Source: Burkholderia pyrrocinia (GTDB lineage: Bacteria; Pseudomonadota; Gammaproteobacteria; Burkholderiales; Burkholderiaceae). From it: a stretch of DNA of 64,000 nucleotides. Shown here one piece after another: positions 54,901 to 62,462 of the stretch. Each line of letters opens with the position of its first letter. Within the stretch, counting starts at the first letter, position 1. A program made the position numbers and the translations under genes. Under the pieces are notes generated by a model. The model worked only from the letters and a program-made list of their open reading frames with translations, did no database searches and was not told where the DNA came from. The stretch spans positions 3,658,001 through 3,722,000 of the forward strand of contig NZ_CP070977.1 of assembly GCF_018417535.1 (NCBI RefSeq). Reading direction: 5' to 3'.

Positions 54901-55031
54901 TCGGTCTGCACGAGTCGCGCAACGATCGCCGCCGCGATCACCAGCGCGGCGAGCAAAGACCACTTGACCCACGTCCAGACCGATGCGAGACCGGTCACGC
55001 GCGGCAGGATACGATTCAGCGGCCGATTCAT
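51924..55031 (-). CDS. Large atypical class A penicillin-binding protein-like (GT51 + transpeptidase)
   Basis: A 1035-residue inner-membrane protein with one N-terminal anchor (VKWSLLAALVIAAAIVARLV). A transglycosylase domain follows: IEDRYLLDSNEPNRNPAIDW (first catalytic Glu kept) and PGGSTLATQIEKFRH; the second catalytic Glu expected in the next helix is not seen (EKLRQIASASIRAYL). The C-terminal half holds penicillin-binding motifs SxxK (NLGSTAKLRTL), SxN (AFEHSVNLVF) and KTG (VYGKTGTGDQRF). It is longer than PBP1a/1b and diverged, so it is an accessory PBP whose glycosyltransferase may be weak or inactive. ATG 55031. Confidence 0.8.
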   Translation of the reverse strand: MNRPLNRILPRVTGLASVWTWVKWSLLAALVIAAAIVARLVQTEIETSRLQAHYLSELTRDVGYTVETGPSDHIRFPANGPYDQRLGYAMIPSFQERLLARGFVVGKQARDSQRMLSLGDRGLFLPYEEKDQAGLMLFDSTGAPLFETVFPQRVYADFDTVPRVVVDSLLFIEDRYLLDSNEPNRNPAIDWGRFSRAIADQALHVVNRHQARPGGSTLATQIEKFRHSPEGRTATPPEKLRQIASASIRAYLNGPQTMLARRTIVVRYLNSVPLAARPHVGEITGIGDGLAAWYGRDFNDVNRILSAPTTGDNVDEQGKTFREVLSLIIAQRAPSYFLNRGYPTLQRLTDSYLRLLSNGGVISPALRDAALAAQIDRSAPPAAAQVQSFVSRKAVTSARASLLSALGIGDVYQLDQFDLEATSTLDNGVQRAVAERLAKASTRDGAQAAGLYGYEMLAPKDDPSHLTYSFTLYERRNGANMLRVQTDSVNEPFDVNRGGRINLGSTAKLRTLITYLQIVSDLHARYANLSNAELARVKPDPVDALSHWALDYLSHTRDRSLQAMLDAAVERKYSASPDVFYTGGGAQVFSNFEKSDNGRILTLHAAFEHSVNLVFVRLMRDIVHYETLQAAGPSSSWLGDPEQRRHYLQQFVDGESQVYVKRYYTRYAGKAADDALALMLKDVRKSPPKIATVLRSVAPNESLAWFDAQMRAQLKGTPAATLSDDDLAALYAKYAIDRFNLNDRGYIASVHPLALWTLNYLRAHPGASLGDVQRDSRDARFYTYSWLYKTRYHATQDRRIRRMVELRAYAEITKSWRALGYPFAEVTPSYAAAIGASGDQPDALAKLIGLIANGGQKAPTETITRLDFAKGTPYETRFVRAAAQPQPMLSPEIVNVTRTLLRDVVLNGTARRLAGGFTLPDGKTLEVYGKTGTGDQRFNVYARGARLIESRKVNRSGTFVFVIGDRFFGVLTATAHEPYAARYDFTSAMAVQLLKSMAPALAPLIERPAGTGKRTAGPAPQAEMPAPDAAAGQPS

Positions 55032-55451
55032 GGCGGCGTCTCCCTGAAGGCACGGGCTCCGGCCGCACCCCATTAAGGATTAGTGTAGTCCTCAACCGTG
55101 GGCTGCGAAGGCGGTTCTCTACCAAGATGCGCCGACGCAACGCGTGTGCCCGTGACGCGCGGCGACCTGCGTTGCGGTGCGGCGGCGCGCGCCGTCGCTG
55201 CGTAACGTTTGCGCGTTCCGTGTTGAAGCGTCCGCGTGACAAGGGTGCCGGCGGGGAGGCTTGGACGGCCGGGCAGGCGGTCGATGCACCGGTTTCGTGC
55301 GCTGCGCCATCGCGGCAATTCGGGCCGGATCCTGTTCGTGAAATCGTGGCCGGCGCACGGCGACGCTACGGGTTTCCGCGATAGTCGCGCGCGCCGGCCG
55401 CGGGTAGGATCGCCGGATGTGCGGCGCATTTCCGCTTTCGCCGGGAGTCCC
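55032..55451. promoter_or_regulatory. Divergent intergenic region, PBP-like / MAPEG genes
   Basis: 420 bases. A small AT-richer patch (55075-55100) close to the PBP-like start probably holds its promoter (TTGAGG visible on the minus strand). No gene, repeat or terminator that I can support. Confidence 0.4.
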
Positions 55452-55844
55452 ATGCCGATCCATCCCGTCGCGCTCGTTTGCACGGCCATCCTCGGGCTGC
55501 TGCTGTTCGGGCTCGGGCTCGTCGTGTCCGTCACGCGCTTCCGGCACACCACCGGAACCGGGTGTGCGTCTGATCCGACCAACGGATTGCACAAGATCGT
55601 GCGCGCGCACGGCAACACGGCCGAATACGCGCCGTTTCTTGCCGTGCTGTTTCTCTATTTCGGCGCACACGATCCGTCGCGCGCGATCCTGTCGCTGATC
55701 GTGGCGGCGACCGCGTGCCGCTGCCTGCTCGTGATCGGATTGCTTGCGTGGCCGACGATGGCCACGCCGAATCCCGTGCGTTTCATCGGTGCGCTCGGCA
55801 CGTATCTGTGCGGCGCCGCGCTGTGCATCGCGCTGTTCGTCTGA
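55452..55844 (+). CDS. MAPEG-family membrane protein
   Basis: A 130-residue, four-helix membrane protein: VALVCTAILGLLLFGLGLVV, EYAPFLAVLFLYFGAH, LSLIVAATACRCLLVIGLLA and IGALGTYLCGAALCIALFV. The helix-2 motif RAHGNTAEYAPFL is the MAPEG hallmark (RAHxNxxE), where Arg, Asn and Glu bind glutathione in the microsomal GST-like members. CGGGAG stands ahead of ATG 55452. Likely a glutathione-dependent detoxifying membrane enzyme; substrate unknown. Confidence 0.85.
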   Translation: MPIHPVALVCTAILGLLLFGLGLVVSVTRFRHTTGTGCASDPTNGLHKIVRAHGNTAEYAPFLAVLFLYFGAHDPSRAILSLIVAATACRCLLVIGLLAWPTMATPNPVRFIGALGTYLCGAALCIALFV

Positions 55845-55853
55845 ACGGCGCCG

Positions 55854-56080
55854 CTATCGCCACGGCAGCTTCGCGCGATCGTACCGGCGCACGGCCTCGA
55901 CGAAGCAGTGGATCAGGTAGTCGCATGCAATCGTGTTCAGCGCATCGCGGCGCGTGCGCATGCCGACCGACACGGCCGGAATCGTTTCCTCGACATCGAT
56001 CGCGACCATCCGCTCGCGAATCCAGTCGACCTCCATGAAGCTCTTCGGCACGCACGACACGGTGTCGGTATGCACGGACA
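55854..56080 (-). pseudogene. LysR-type regulator, C-terminal remnant
   Basis: About 73 codons that read VHTDTVSCVPKSFMEVDW, RERMVAIDVEETIPAVSVGM and TIACDYLIHCFVEAVRRYDR, ending LPWR, the end of an LTTR effector domain. The HTH and most of the effector domain are missing: to the right the frame runs straight into the antisense of a porin gene. No start codon with a ribosome-binding site is seen. See the porin remnant on the other strand; both appear cut by one deletion. Confidence 0.7.
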
Positions 56081-56089
56081 GCGAAAACG

Positions 56090-56409
56090 CCGCGCTGAAC
56101 GACGTGCATTCGACGATCGGCTGCGGCGCCGGATACCAGTTCACGCCCTACCTGTTCGGCGGCGTCGCGTACGACTACACTCGCGGCGGCCGCGTGAGCG
56201 GCCGCGACGGCGCGACGTATCACCAGGTCGCGGCAGGGCTCGATTACTTCCTGTCGAAGCGTACCGACGTGTATCTGACCGCCGTTTATCAGCGCGCGTC
56301 GGGCAGCGACTCGACGGGGCGGGCGGCGGTCGCCGCGATCAACGGCCCCGGCGCGTCCGCGAACGACCGCCAGTTCGAGGCGCGGATCGGCATGCGGCAC
56401 ACGTTCTGA
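56090..56409 (+). pseudogene. Gram-negative porin, C-terminal remnant
   Basis: About 105 codons matching the last five strands of a Burkholderia-type porin: GAGYQFTPYLFGGVAYDYTR, ATYHQVAAGLDYFLSKRTDV, YLTAVYQRASGSDSTGRAAV and the end RIGMRHTF with the terminal Phe. There is no signal peptide, first strand or loop 3; the frame upstream is antisense LysR sequence. The reading frame itself is intact to its stop, so the loss is recent or the fragment is under no pressure yet. Confidence 0.75.
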
Positions 56410-56554
56410 CGGGCGCGGCTGCGGCGAACGGCAGGCGGCCGCCGCGAGCGGTGATATGCTCGCGGGACGCCCGCGACCGACGGGCGGATTCCGATTGCCC
56501 GTGCGCGGCCACGCTGCCGCGTGGCGCGGCGTTTCCGAGGGAAGAACCGACATC

Positions 56555-56839
56555 ATGAGCCGCAAATTCATTCTGAAGGGCGACACGACCGACCACGGCG
56601 GCGTGGTGCTCGAAGGGATCGCCAATTCGTCGTTCGACGGACGCGAACTCGCTTATCTCGGCGCGCCCGTGTTCTGCGCGGCGTGCAAGACGACGGGCGT
56701 GATCGTGTCCGACGGCGGCGAGCGGACGATGACCGTGATGGGCAAGGTCGTCGCGCTCGAACACGATCTGTGCCAGTGCCTGTGCGCGCCGCAGCCGAAA
56801 CTGATCCCGTCGCAGGGCACGGGGACGATCTCGGGGTAA
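56555..56839 (+). CDS. PAAR-domain protein (type VI secretion tip)
   Basis: A 94-residue stand-alone PAAR protein: SRKFILKGDTTDHGGVVLEG, LAYLGAPVFCAACKTTGVIV and MGKVVALEHDLCQCLCAPQP. PAAR proteins cap the VgrG spike of T6SS; the Cys/His set (CAAC, EHDLC) probably binds zinc at the tip. ATG 56555 lies behind GAGGGAAG. No vgrG, effector or immunity gene is adjacent, so it is an orphan PAAR, which is common in Burkholderia. Confidence 0.82.
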   Translation: MSRKFILKGDTTDHGGVVLEGIANSSFDGRELAYLGAPVFCAACKTTGVIVSDGGERTMTVMGKVVALEHDLCQCLCAPQPKLIPSQGTGTISG

Positions 56840-56876
56840 AACCCGCCGCACGGCATCGGCGCAAGGCCGCCCGCCG

Positions 56877-57188
56877 TCAGACGCTGCCTTCCGACTCGAT
56901 CACGAGGATGCGCGCTTCGCCGAGCGGATGCGCGACGTGCTCGGTGCCGATCGTCGCGTGGAATACATCGCCGGTTTCGAGCACCGTTGCGTGCTCGATG
57001 CCCGCTACGCGATAACGCATCTCGACGCGGCCGTCGAGCACCGCGAACACTTCCTCGCCGTCGTTCACATGCCATCGATACGGCTGGTCGGTCCAGTGCA
57101 GCCGGACCGTGATGCCGTTCAGGTTCGCGATGTCGAGCGCGCCCCACGGGCGGTCCGCGGTGAACGCCGCGCTGCGGATGATGTTCAT
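56877..57188 (-). CDS. Small cupin-domain protein
   Basis: A 103-residue single-domain cupin. Motif 1 resembles GxxxxxHxHxxxE in reduced form (YRWHVNDGEEVFAVLDGRVE: one His plus Glu), and motif 2 is TGDVFHATIGTEHVAHPLGE. The end ARILVIESEGSV is the last strand. ATG 57188 is chosen; 17 residues upstream are not family-like. It precedes nothing on its strand except the PAAR gene's antisense side and lies 71 bases downstream of the isonitrile-hydratase-like gene, possibly co-transcribed. Function unknown. Confidence 0.8.
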   Translation of the reverse strand: MNIIRSAAFTADRPWGALDIANLNGITVRLHWTDQPYRWHVNDGEEVFAVLDGRVEMRYRVAGIEHATVLETGDVFHATIGTEHVAHPLGEARILVIESEGSV

Positions 57189-57259
57189 CGATGTGTTCTC
57201 CGGCGCGAATGCGCGTCGTCTTCCAGTCAATTTCCCCACACCTGCACTTCCATCCGCAT

Positions 57260-57943
57260 TCAGTGCGACATCGCGCGCAGCGCCTGCTCGATCGTCTGCT
57301 TGCGCTTTGCAAAGCTGGCCGCCGAACGTTCGGTGACACGCTTCACGACCGATGCCGGCGCGGTGTCGGGCGAGCCGGCGTCGAACGGCGGCGCGGGCGC
57401 GTATTCGAGCTGAAGCTGGATCGCCTGCGCCTCTTCATCGCCGGCCAGTTCCGCGGCGATCGTCAGCGCGAAGTCGATGCCGGCCGTCACGCCGCCACCC
57501 GTGATCAGGTTGCCGTCGCGTACGACACGCTCGCGCACGGGGACCGCACCCAGCGGTTCGAGCAGCGCGTGGAACGCCCAGTGCGTCGTCGCGCGCCGCC
57601 CGCGCAACAGGCCGGCCACGCCGAGCAGCAGCGCGCCCGTGCAGACCGACGTCACATAGCGGGCGGTGGCCGCGCGTTGCTGCACGAACGCGATCGTTTC
57701 GGCATCGAGCAGCAGGTCGTTGATCCCGGTGCCGCCCGGAATGCAGATCACGTCGAGCGGCGGGCAGTCGTCGAACGTGCAGGTCGGCGCGAGCGCGAGG
57801 CCGCTGCTCGACGCGACGGTGTCGCGCGACTTCCAGACCAGGTGGACGGTTGCATCGGGCAGCGACGCGAGCACGTCGTGCGGGCCGGTGAGATCGAGTT
57901 GCTGGACGCCGGGAAACACGAGAAGGCCGATATGCAGGGTCAT
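57260..57943 (-). CDS. DJ-1/PfpI-family protein, isonitrile hydratase-like
   Basis: A 227-residue DJ-1/PfpI fold: IGLLVFPGVQQLDLTGPHDV, CIPGGTGINDLLLD and the nucleophile elbow YVTSVCTGALLLGVAGLLRG (Cys), with TTHWAFHALLEPLGAVPV and GNLITGGGVTAGIDFAL. This is the pattern of Pseudomonas isonitrile hydratase InhA and of the DJ-1 half of GlxA regulators. It has no HTH, so it is enzymatic rather than regulatory. It is divergent from a GlxA-type regulator that shares the same domain. ATG 57943. Confidence 0.85.
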   Translation of the reverse strand: MTLHIGLLVFPGVQQLDLTGPHDVLASLPDATVHLVWKSRDTVASSSGLALAPTCTFDDCPPLDVICIPGGTGINDLLLDAETIAFVQQRAATARYVTSVCTGALLLGVAGLLRGRRATTHWAFHALLEPLGAVPVRERVVRDGNLITGGGVTAGIDFALTIAAELAGDEEAQAIQLQLEYAPAPPFDAGSPDTAPASVVKRVTERSAASFAKRKQTIEQALRAMSH

Positions 57944-58018
57944 GCGAAGACTCCGGGTGGAAGAGGAGTGCGCCGTTGCCGGCACACGATGGACAGATCG
58001 ATTCTAGGCGCGTAGTGT

Positions 58019-58061
58019 TTGGCGAAATCGCCATATCGCCAACGTTTTCAGCCAATCGCCA
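58019..58061. promoter_or_regulatory. TCGCCA repeat array/palindrome in front of the GlxA-type gene
   Basis: TTGGCGA (58019-58025) and TCGCCAA (58036-58042) form a perfect inverted repeat; the nested TGGCGA-AA-TCGCCA (58020-58033) is also perfect. A third TCGCCA (58056-58061) runs into the ATG. Likely operator for the GlxA regulator or its neighbour. Confidence 0.55.
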
Positions 58062-59032
58062 TGCCTGCCGCCCTGCGCTCGATCCTGATCCTCGCGTTCC
58101 CCCGCGTGCAATTGCTCGACGTGTCGGGGCCGCTGCAGGTGTTCGCATCCGTCAACGAACTCGCGCTGGAGCGCGGGCAGCCGGCGCCGTATGCGCCGCG
58201 CGTCGTCGCGGCCGACGCCGGGCCCATCGAGACATCGTCGGGCCTCGTCGTGATGGCCGAGTCGCTGCGCTCGGCCGCGCGCCATCCCGATACGGTGATC
58301 GTTGCCGGCGGCAAGGGCGTGCATGCGGCATCGCAGGATCCGCGACTGGTGCGCTGGGTACGGCAACAAGCCGAGCGTGCGCGACGCGTTGCGTCGGTCT
58401 GCACCGGTGCGTTCCTGCTCGCCGAGGCCGGCCTGCTCGACGGACGGCGCGCGGTCACGCACTGGGCGCGCTGCGACGAATTCGCGGCGCGCTACCCGAA
58501 CGTGCGCGTCGAAGCCGATCCGATCTTCATCCGCGAGGGCGCGCTGTGGACGTCGGCGGGCGTGACGGCCGGTATCGATCTCGCGCTTGCGCTGGTCGAG
58601 GAGGATCTCGGACGGGCGACCGCGCTCGACGCCGCGCGCGAACTCGTCGTGTTCCTGAAGCGTCCGGGCGGGCAGGCGCAGTTCAGCGCGATGCTGTCGA
58701 TGCAGCGCACCGACGACCGCTTCGGCGAGCTGCATGCGTGGATGGCCGAGCACCTGACGGCCGATCTGTCGGTGCCCGCGCTGGCCGAGCGCGTGCGCAT
58801 GAGCGAGCGCAGCTTCGTGCGCCACTATCGCGCGGGAACCGGCCGCACGCCCGCGCGCGCGGTCGAGCAGATCCGCGTCGAGGCCGCGCAGCGCCTGCTC
58901 GGCGAAACGACCTGGCCCGTCAAGCGGATCGCCTCACGGTGCGGATTCGGTTCGGAGGAGACGTTGCGGCGCAGCTTCGTGCGTGTGCTGGGCGTGTCGC
59001 CGCAGGTGTATCGGGAGCGGTTCGTGCGGTAA
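58061..59032 (+). CDS. GlxA-family transcriptional regulator (DJ-1 + AraC HTH)
   Basis: A 323-residue regulator. Residues ~1-185 are a DJ-1/PfpI domain (ILILAFPRVQLLDVSGPLQV, VIVAGGKGVHAASQDP, RRVASVCTGAFLLAEAGLLD with the elbow Cys). Residues ~215-320 are the AraC DNA-binding domain, with double HTH: LSVPALAERVRMSERSFVRH and WPVKRIASRCGFGSEETLRR, ending FVRVLGVSPQVYRERF. ATG 58061 is used; a TTG at 58019 would place the start inside the palindrome. It probably controls the divergent isonitrile-hydratase-like gene and the cupin. The ligand is unknown; GlxA/GbdR/CdhR relatives sense amines and quaternary ammonium compounds. Confidence 0.9.
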   Translation: MPAALRSILILAFPRVQLLDVSGPLQVFASVNELALERGQPAPYAPRVVAADAGPIETSSGLVVMAESLRSAARHPDTVIVAGGKGVHAASQDPRLVRWVRQQAERARRVASVCTGAFLLAEAGLLDGRRAVTHWARCDEFAARYPNVRVEADPIFIREGALWTSAGVTAGIDLALALVEEDLGRATALDAARELVVFLKRPGGQAQFSAMLSMQRTDDRFGELHAWMAEHLTADLSVPALAERVRMSERSFVRHYRAGTGRTPARAVEQIRVEAAQRLLGETTWPVKRIASRCGFGSEETLRRSFVRVLGVSPQVYRERFVR

Positions 59033-59206
59033 CGTGCGGCACGCGATCGGGGCCGAAGCGGTTGTCGCCTGGAACTGAACGAAAACCGATCATTTTCCAG
59101 TGCGAAATGCCGAAACTGTTCAGGCTTGAAGAACAATAGGCGGGGACTTGTGCCGCGCCCGCTGCGCGCTCTATTCTGTTCTGTTGGCGATTCGAAGGGG
59201 GGCAGC

Positions 59207-60181
59207 ATGGACCGAATCCAGGCAATGGAAGTTTTTACCCGTGTGGTCGACGCGAACAGCTTTACGCGCGCGGCCGACACGCTCGCGATGCCGCGCGCGT
59301 CGGTGACGACCATCATCCAGAATCTCGAGGCGCTGCTCGGCGTGCGCCTGATGCACCGGACGACGCGCCGGCTGTCGCTGACGCCGGAAGGCGCCGCGTA
59401 CTACGAGCACTGCATGAAGATCATCGCGGAGATCGCGGAAGCCGACGCGAGTTTCCAGACCGGCAACCGCAAGCCGAGCGGCGTGCTGCGCGTTCACATG
59501 CCGAGCTCGCTCGGGCGGCGCATCGTGTTGCCGTCGCTGTCGATTTTCCGGCAGCGTTATCCGGACATCACGCTCGAGCTGGGGCTTTCCGACCGCTACG
59601 TGGATCCGGTCGAGGAGGGCATCGACTGCATGATCCGGGTCGGGCCGCTCGAGGATTCGTCGATGGTCGCGCGGCGAATCGGGATGTTGAAGCGCGTGAC
59701 CTGCGCGTCGCCCGATTACCTCGCGCGTCACGGCGAGCCGCACGAGATTACCGATCTCGCCGAACATCATGCGGTGAATTTTCGTTCGAGCCACGGTGCG
59801 CGTGCGATTCCGTGGGTGTTCATGATCGACGGCAAGCCGGTCGAGGTGCGGATGAGCGGGGACGTCACGGTCAACGATTCGGATGCCTACGTGACGTGCG
59901 GGCTCGAAGGGTTCGGGATGATCCAGCCGACGCTGTTCATGGTGCTGCCGAACCTGCTCGACGGGTCGCTGGTCGAGGTGCTGCCGGACTGCAATCCGAA
60001 GCCGAAACCGATTTCGATCGTCTATCCGCACAACCGGCATTTGTCGCAGAAGGTGCGCGTGTTTGCCGACTGGATCGCGGAGGTGTTCGAGTCGACTCCG
60101 GCGCTGGAGGGTGGGGAGAACTGGCGCGGGAGGGTGCAGGGCAAGGCGCCGGAGACGCGGCGCGGGCCGGTGGCGGCGTAA
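59207..60181 (+). CDS. LysR-type transcriptional regulator
   Basis: A 324-residue LTTR of the CrgA/PecT-like subgroup: HTH IQAMEVFTRVVDANSFTRAA, MPRASVTTIIQNLEALLGVR, followed by LMHRTTRRLSLTPEGAAYYE, then GVLRVHMPSSLGRRIVLPSL, CMIRVGPLEDSSMVARRIGM and GLEGFGMIQPTLFMV. The C-terminal ~25 residues (GGENWRGRVQGKAPETRRGP) are a low-complexity tail. ATG 59207 follows GGGGGGC AG; upstream residues are non-family. It stands alone; the next feature on its strand is the terminator before tRNA-Met. Target unknown. Confidence 0.9.
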   Translation: MDRIQAMEVFTRVVDANSFTRAADTLAMPRASVTTIIQNLEALLGVRLMHRTTRRLSLTPEGAAYYEHCMKIIAEIAEADASFQTGNRKPSGVLRVHMPSSLGRRIVLPSLSIFRQRYPDITLELGLSDRYVDPVEEGIDCMIRVGPLEDSSMVARRIGMLKRVTCASPDYLARHGEPHEITDLAEHHAVNFRSSHGARAIPWVFMIDGKPVEVRMSGDVTVNDSDAYVTCGLEGFGMIQPTLFMVLPNLLDGSLVEVLPDCNPKPKPISIVYPHNRHLSQKVRVFADWIAEVFESTPALEGGENWRGRVQGKAPETRRGPVAA

Positions 60182-60308
60182 CGAGCCGGGACGCGGCGGT
60201 TTCGGCCGTTGTGTCCGATGGCGGGGAGCCGTCGATGTTGGGGTGCGTGAAATGCCGGATGCCGGCGGGGGCAGCGCGGGCGGATCGCGCATCGGATGAC
60301 GCCAAACG

Positions 60309-60345
60309 AAAAAGCCGCTGTTCCTTGCGGAACAGCGGCTTTTTT
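60309..60345. terminator. Bidirectional terminator between LysR gene and tRNA-Met
   Basis: AAAAAGCCGCTGTTCC (60309-60324) pairs with GGAACAGCGGCTTTTT (60329-60344), loop TTGC. A T-run follows on both strands, so it ends the tRNA transcript (minus) and the plus-strand mRNA. Confidence 0.92.
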
Positions 60346-60350
60346 ACAAC

Positions 60351-60427
<77 letters not shown>

Positions 60428-60583
60428 GAAGAAATAAATTATGCCGATGGGGCTTCTAGCTGTCAACACCTTTTTTCATCTTCCGTGAAAAAAGGTGCCG
60501 ACGGCCCGCGCTGGCCTCGTCGCGGAGCCGGATGCCGGTCACCGGAACGCACCCGGCAACCGGCATCCGCCCGCGCTTCGACA

Positions 60584-62242
60584 TCAATCCCGTGCGTAGA
60601 TGTCCGAGTCCTTCGTTTCCTTGACGAACAGCAGGCCGATCACGAACGTGGCCAGCGCGATCACGATCGGATACCAGAGCCCCGAATAGATGTTGCCCTT
60701 CGCCGCGACGATCGCGAACGCGGTTGCCGGCAGGAAGCCGCCGAACCAGCCGTTGCCGATGTGGTACGGCAGCGACATCGACGTATAGCGGATCCGCGTC
60801 GGGAACATCTCGACCAGCATCGCGGCGATCGGCCCGTAGACCATCGTCACGTAGATCACGAGGATCGTCAGGATCACGATCGTCATCGGCCAGTTGAGCT
60901 GCGCGGGATCGGCCTTCGCCGGATAGCCAGCCGACTTCAGCGTGGTCGCGAGCGTCTTGTCGAACGCCGCGCCCTTCGCCTTTGCGTCAGCCCCCTTGGC
61001 GTCGTATGCGTCGATCACGGTGTCGCCCACCTTGATCTGCGCGGTCGTGCCGGCCGGCGCCGCGACGTTCTCGTAGTTCAGGCCGGCCTTCGCGAGCGCG
61101 CTCTTCGCGATGTCGCACGAGTCGGTGAACTTCGATGTGCCGACCGGGTTGAACTGGAACGAGCAGGTGGCCGGATCGGCGACGACGGTGATCGGCGCCT
61201 TCTGCGTGGCGATCTCGAGTTGCGGGTTCGCGTAGTGCGTGAGCGCCTTGAACAGCGGGAAGTAGGTCAGCGCCGCGATCAGGCAGCCCGCGAGGATGAT
61301 CGGCTTGCGGCCGATCTTGTCCGACAGCGACCCGAAGAACAGGAAGAACGGCGTGCCGATCAAGAGCGCGATCGCGATCAGGATGTTCGCGCTGGCGCCG
61401 TCTACCTTCAGCGTCTGCGTGAGGAAGAACAGCGCGTAGAACTGGCCCGTGTACCACACGACGGCCTGGCCCGCCGTCAGGCCGATGAGCGCGAGGATCA
61501 CGATCTTCAGGTTCTTCCACTGGCCGAACGCTTCGGTCAGCGGCGCCTTCGACGTCTTGCCTTCAGACTTGATGCGCAGGAACACCGGCGATTCGTTCAG
61601 CTGCAGCCGGATCCACACCGACACCGCGAGCAGCGCGATCGATGCGACGAATGGCACGCGCCAGCCCCAGTTGCCGAATGCTTCCTCGCCGATGAACGTG
61701 CGCACGCCGAGGATCACGAGCAGCGACAGGAACAGCCCGAGCGTCGCGGTCGTCTGGATCCACGCGGTGTAGAAGCCGCGGCGGTTCGCCGGCGCATGCT
61801 CGGCGACGTAGGTCGCCGCACCGCCGTACTCGCCGCCGAGCGCGAGGCCCTGCAACAGCCGCATCGCGATGAAGATCACGGGCGCGGCGATGCCGATCGA
61901 CGCATAGCCGGGCAGGAAGCCGACCACGAACGTCGAGAGGCCCATGATCACGATCGTCACGAGGAACGTGTGCTTGCGTCCGACCATGTCGCCGAGCCGG
62001 CCGAACACGATCGCGCCGAACGGGCGTACCGCGAAGCCGGCCGCAAAGCCGAGCAGCGTGAAGATGAACGCGGCGGTCGGATTGACGCCCGAGAAGAAGC
62101 TCTTGCTGATGTAGGCCGCGAGTGACCCGGCCAGGTAAAAGTCGTACCACTCGAACACGGTGCCGAGCGACGACGCGAAGATCACCTTCTTCTCTTCGCC
62201 CGTCATCGGCGAGTGCGAAATTTGCCCGCCTAACGTTGCCAT
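60584..62242 (-). CDS. MHS-type MFS transporter with a large extracytoplasmic insertion
   Basis: A 552-residue metabolite:H+ symporter-like MFS protein. The N-terminal half matches ShiA/ProP/KgtP members: SSLGTVFEWYDFYLAGSLAA, FGRLGDMVGRKHTFLVTIVI, MRLLQGLALGGEYGGAATYV and FVASIALLAVSVWIRLQLNE. Between helices of the second half (after LIAALTYFPLFKALTHYANP) about 105 extra hydrophilic residues (TQKAPITVVADPATCSFQFN to TLKSAGYPAKADPAQLNW) intervene, with two Cys; then the membrane part resumes. Normal MHS proteins are ~430-450 residues, so this insertion explains the size. Monocistronic; substrate unknown. Confidence 0.88.
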   Translation of the reverse strand: MATLGGQISHSPMTGEEKKVIFASSLGTVFEWYDFYLAGSLAAYISKSFFSGVNPTAAFIFTLLGFAAGFAVRPFGAIVFGRLGDMVGRKHTFLVTIVIMGLSTFVVGFLPGYASIGIAAPVIFIAMRLLQGLALGGEYGGAATYVAEHAPANRRGFYTAWIQTTATLGLFLSLLVILGVRTFIGEEAFGNWGWRVPFVASIALLAVSVWIRLQLNESPVFLRIKSEGKTSKAPLTEAFGQWKNLKIVILALIGLTAGQAVVWYTGQFYALFFLTQTLKVDGASANILIAIALLIGTPFFLFFGSLSDKIGRKPIILAGCLIAALTYFPLFKALTHYANPQLEIATQKAPITVVADPATCSFQFNPVGTSKFTDSCDIAKSALAKAGLNYENVAAPAGTTAQIKVGDTVIDAYDAKGADAKAKGAAFDKTLATTLKSAGYPAKADPAQLNWPMTIVILTILVIYVTMVYGPIAAMLVEMFPTRIRYTSMSLPYHIGNGWFGGFLPATAFAIVAAKGNIYSGLWYPIVIALATFVIGLLFVKETKDSDIYARD

Positions 62243-62462
62243 GAATCGTCTCCAAGTCCCTTGATATAGATGTGCGGCCGCCTTGGGTGGGCGGGCCTGT
62301 CGACGATTATTGGCACGGAAACTTACGGCGCACTGACTCGCGCGGATAAAACGACTGCGTGTTAACCCGCGGCGAATCGCGGGCTTTCGGCCTCGATCGT
62401 GTCGCGAACGGGCGGTAAAGCGGTGGTTTCGGTGCGATCGCGGCGGTGCGCCGCCGCCCGTG

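Noticed and set aside
51868..55242. Very long minus-strand frame (1124 residues) overlapping the PBP-like gene
   Set aside because: Arg-rich composition with no domain; the overlapping frame carries SxxK, SxN and KTG motifs.
58019..58060. TTG start for the GlxA-type regulator
   Set aside because: It would put the start codon within the perfect inverted repeat; ATG 58061 gives the family N-terminus.
60485..62125. Plus-strand 546-residue frame opposite the MHS transporter
   Set aside because: Antisense of a membrane-protein gene; composition dominated by Arg/Asp/Glu and no domain recognised.
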